Shown here one piece after another: positions 6,210 through 7,716 of a stretch of DNA of 7,716 bases. The stretch's first letter is position 1. Each line of letters opens with the position of its first letter. The notes beneath the pieces were generated by a model that made no database searches, was not told the origin of the DNA, and was given only the letters and a program-made list of their open reading frames with translations. Where the stretch lies: the NCBI GenBank assembly GCA_904501855.1, contig CAJGCI010000086.1, forward strand, positions 1 to 7,716, written 5' to 3'. The translations under genes and the position numbers were made by a program. The stretch comes from Oscillospiraceae bacterium. Its GTDB lineage: Bacteria > Bacillota > Clostridia > Oscillospirales > Oscillospiraceae.

Positions 6210-7409
6210 TTATCCTTTTTCGGAATAATCTTTCAAAATCTTTTCAAATGCCGGCAGGGACCGCCGGATCATGTCATTGGAAACACAGTATGCCAGCCGC
6301 AGAAAACCAGGGCATCCAAATTCCGCTCCCGGAACGACAAGAAGATTGTAATCCAGCTTTGCCTTCTCGGAAAAGGCTCTGTCATCACCATTCGGCGCCT
6401 TGACAAACAGATAAAACGCCCCGTCCGGCTTTGCGCATTCATATCCCATTTCCTTCAGGGAATTGTACAGAAGATTGCGGTTTTCCTCATACGCTTTCAG
6501 ATCCGGTTTCTCGTCTGCACATTCTTCCACCACACGCTGAAACAGGGTCGGAGGACACACATGTCCCATGATCCGGGCCGCACCGGAAACCGCTGCCATC
6601 AGTTCCTCCGAATCGGCACAGTTCTGTGGAATATACACGTACCCGATACGCTCTCCCGGAAGAGACAGGGATTTGGAATAGGAATAGCAGACGATGGTGT
6701 TCTCGTAAATCGAGGGAATAAACGGAACCGTAACTCCGCCGTACACCAACTCCCGATAGGGCTCATCGGCGATGATATAGACTGGATGTCCGTATTGTGC
6801 TTCCTTGGCTTTCAGTATCTCGCCGATCTTCCGAAGCGTCTGCTCCGTATAGACGACTCCGGAAGGATTGTTGGGAGAGTTGACGATCACTGCCTGAGTG
6901 TGTTCTCCCACCGCTGCGCTCAGCGCCTCATAATCCACCTGGAATGCTTCCACATCCGGCGGAACAACTTTGAATGCCGCTCCATTGTTCTCCACAAAAT
7001 ATTTATATTCGGAGAAATACGGGGCTATGGCTACGAACTCGCTGCCCTCCTCGGCAGCCAGCGCCTTGATCACGCTGATCAGCGCAGGGGCCGCTCCGCA
7101 GGTGAAAAACAGGTCTCTTCCGCGGATCGGGAAGGAAAACCTCCGACTCAGGACGTTCGCCACCGTATTCCTTACGCTCTCAAATCCTGCCGCCATGGAA
7201 TACCCGTGCAGAGACAGGGAATCAACGTTCTCCGTCAGACTCCGAATGGTTTCATTTACCTTTTCCGGGGCGGGAATGCTGGGATTTCCAAGAGAGTAAT
7301 CGTACACATTCTCTCCGCCGATTTCCTTCGCCTTCTCCAGTCCGTATGCAAACAGCGCCCGGATGACTGACGGTTCCGTTCCTATCTCGTACAGTTTTTG
7401 ATTGATCAT
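6210..7409 (-). CDS. PLP-dependent aminotransferase, fold type I (aspartate aminotransferase-like)
   Basis: Class I/II aminotransferase; the substrate cannot be told from sequence. Counting from the ATG at 7409 (399 residues), landmarks are YDYSLGNPSIPAP (36-48), GYS near 69-71, the cofactor loop CGAAPAL (104-110), NSPNNPSG with Asn181 (177-184), ADEPY with Asp215 and Tyr218 (214-218), the Schiff-base lysine Lys246 in SYSKSLSLPGERIGY (243-257), and the substrate carboxylate arginine Arg371 in FLRLAYC. I chose the ATG at 7409 because GGGGGG lies 8 bases upstream. The ATG at 7436 would add 9 residues (MTDSWGDRD) but has no comparable site, and those codons include the ribosome binding site. The gene has its own promoter at 7466-7494 and is followed after 13 bases by the phosphopantetheinyl transferase. 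The SYSKSLSLPGERIGY form differs from the SxSKxxxMxGxRxGY form of standard aspartate aminotransferases. Confidence 0.9.
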   Translation of the reverse strand: MINQKLYEIGTEPSVIRALFAYGLEKAKEIGGENVYDYSLGNPSIPAPEKVNETIRSLTENVDSLSLHGYSMAAGFESVRNTVANVLSRRFSFPIRGRDLFFTCGAAPALISVIKALAAEEGSEFVAIAPYFSEYKYFVENNGAAFKVVPPDVEAFQVDYEALSAAVGEHTQAVIVNSPNNPSGVVYTEQTLRKIGEILKAKEAQYGHPVYIIADEPYRELVYGGVTVPFIPSIYENTIVCYSYSKSLSLPGERIGYVYIPQNCADSEELMAAVSGAARIMGHVCPPTLFQRVVEECADEKPDLKAYEENRNLLYNSLKEMGYECAKPDGAFYLFVKAPNGDDRAFSEKAKLDYNLLVVPGAEFGCPGFLRLAYCVSNDMIRRSLPAFEKILKDYSEKG

Positions 7410-7465
7410 ATCTCTATCCCCCCAGCTGTCGGTCATCCGGCAGCCCGTTCTGCTTAGTTTTGAAT

Positions 7466-7494
7466 ATTATACGTGATTTTCCTTCTGTTTGCCA
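7466..7494 (-). promoter_or_regulatory. Promoter of the aminotransferase operon
   Basis: On the minus strand a perfect -10 box TATAAT (7466-7471) stands 17 bases from a weak -35 box TGGCAA (7489-7494). The predicted start near 7459 gives a leader of about 50 bases. The promoter lies downstream of two leftward terminators, so this operon is insulated from the gene at the right edge. Confidence 0.65.
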
Positions 7495-7522
7495 CTTTCT
7501 CTTCTCAGTTGGTCCAAGGCGC

Positions 7523-7553
7523 AAAAAATGCCGAAGTCGGCAAGCGCTTCGGC
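7523..7553 (-). terminator. Second of two tandem leftward terminators
   Basis: Arms GCCGAAG/CTTCGGC (7547-7553 and 7530-7536) enclose a 10-base loop, followed on the minus strand by A and then T6 (7523-7528). It lies between the first terminator and the aminotransferase promoter and reads in the same direction. Confidence 0.7.
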
Positions 7554-7567
7554 GAAACGATGAAATC

Positions 7568-7606
7568 AAAAAAAGAAAACCGGGTGTTCTTCACTCCCAC
7601 CCGGTT
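7568..7606 (-). terminator. First of two tandem leftward terminators
   Basis: Perfect 9-base arms AACCGGGTG/CACCCGGTT (7598-7606 and 7578-7586) with an 11-base loop, followed on the minus strand by TTCTTTTTTT (7568-7577). It starts 10 bases after the stop codon of the partial gene at the right edge, which supports that gene being real. Confidence 0.85.
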
Positions 7607-7616
7607 GTTAGTTATT

Positions 7617-7716
7617 TCATCGGACCATACCTCTATAGTATTTAACGGTCGTATGAACACCTTTCTTTTGTTCTACGATATTCCCAAATTTCTTTTCTTG
7701 TTTGGGTTTACCGGCA
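7617..7716 (-). CDS. C-terminal 32 codons of an unidentified protein
   Basis: A leftward frame enters from the right edge and stops at TGA (7617-7619), 10 bases before a strong terminator. The visible residues begin AGKPKQEKKFGNIVEQ and end TTVKYYRGMVR. They are Lys-rich, and the codons favour A and T (AAA, AGA, GTT, GGT) more than the neighbouring genes do. The other two leftward frames contain stops. I do not recognise the family, and 32 residues are too few to assign a role. Confidence 0.5.
   Translation of the reverse strand, partial: AGKPKQEKKFGNIVEQKKGVHTTVKYYRGMVR

Noticed and set aside
5573..6403. Rightward open frame of 276 codons overlapping plsY, the phosphopantetheinyl transferase and the aminotransferase
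   Set aside because: It crosses three genes with clear family motifs and has no resemblance to a known protein.
6201..7370. Long rightward open frame of 389 codons opposite the aminotransferase
   Set aside because: It lies fully antisense to an intact enzyme with all catalytic motifs, has no family resemblance, and its composition (many Arg, His, Cys) is that of a shadow frame.
7460..7645. Rightward 61-codon frame in the right intergenic region
   Set aside because: It runs through two leftward terminator hairpins and the partial gene end, which explain the sequence better.

Overview
The window looks like chromosomal DNA of a Gram-positive, low-to-medium GC bacterium of the Bacillota, most likely class Clostridia. 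The evidence is the linkage of holB (DNA polymerase III delta') with a RicT/YaaT-type PSP1 protein, a KimA-type potassium importer, PlsY lipid synthesis, G-rich ribosome binding sites with GTG and TTG starts, and sigma-A-like promoters. I cannot name the genus. Nothing points to a plasmid or phage; there is no transposase, CRISPR array, tRNA or rRNA.

Layout. Positions 1-4809 hold a leftward gene series that starts at a good promoter at 4844-4872: holB, ricT (4-base overlap), a small membrane-anchored protein with one InlB-B/Flg_new-like domain, then after a 156-base gap a KimA-family K+ transporter, and finally the first 60 codons of a TrkA/KtrA-type RCK protein cut by the window edge. Positions 4810-5010 form a divergent intergenic region with one promoter for each side and an 18-base dyad over the holB -35 box. 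Positions 5011-5628 hold rightward plsY. Its likely terminator (5698-5749) lies inside the convergent gene, whose stop codon is 1 base away. Positions 5630-7409 hold a leftward pair, a PLP-dependent aminotransferase followed by an Sfp-superfamily phosphopantetheinyl transferase, driven by a promoter with a perfect TATAAT. Positions 7437-7616 hold that promoter and two tandem leftward terminators, which end a gene whose last 32 codons are visible at the right edge.

How the genes work together. holB and ricT are a conserved housekeeping pair (replication clamp loading; RNase Y-linked mRNA maturation). kimA and trkA form a potassium uptake unit, in a family known from Bacillus to be controlled by c-di-AMP. 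plsY makes lysophosphatidic acid for membrane lipids, and the phosphopantetheinyl transferase activates carrier proteins; a functional link between these two is only an inference from adjacency. I found no clear new multi-gene system. The most interesting points are the altered putative ion-path residues in the KimA homologue, the long Arg/Lys-rich tail on RicT, the plsY terminator embedded in the opposing gene, and the dyad over the holB promoter.
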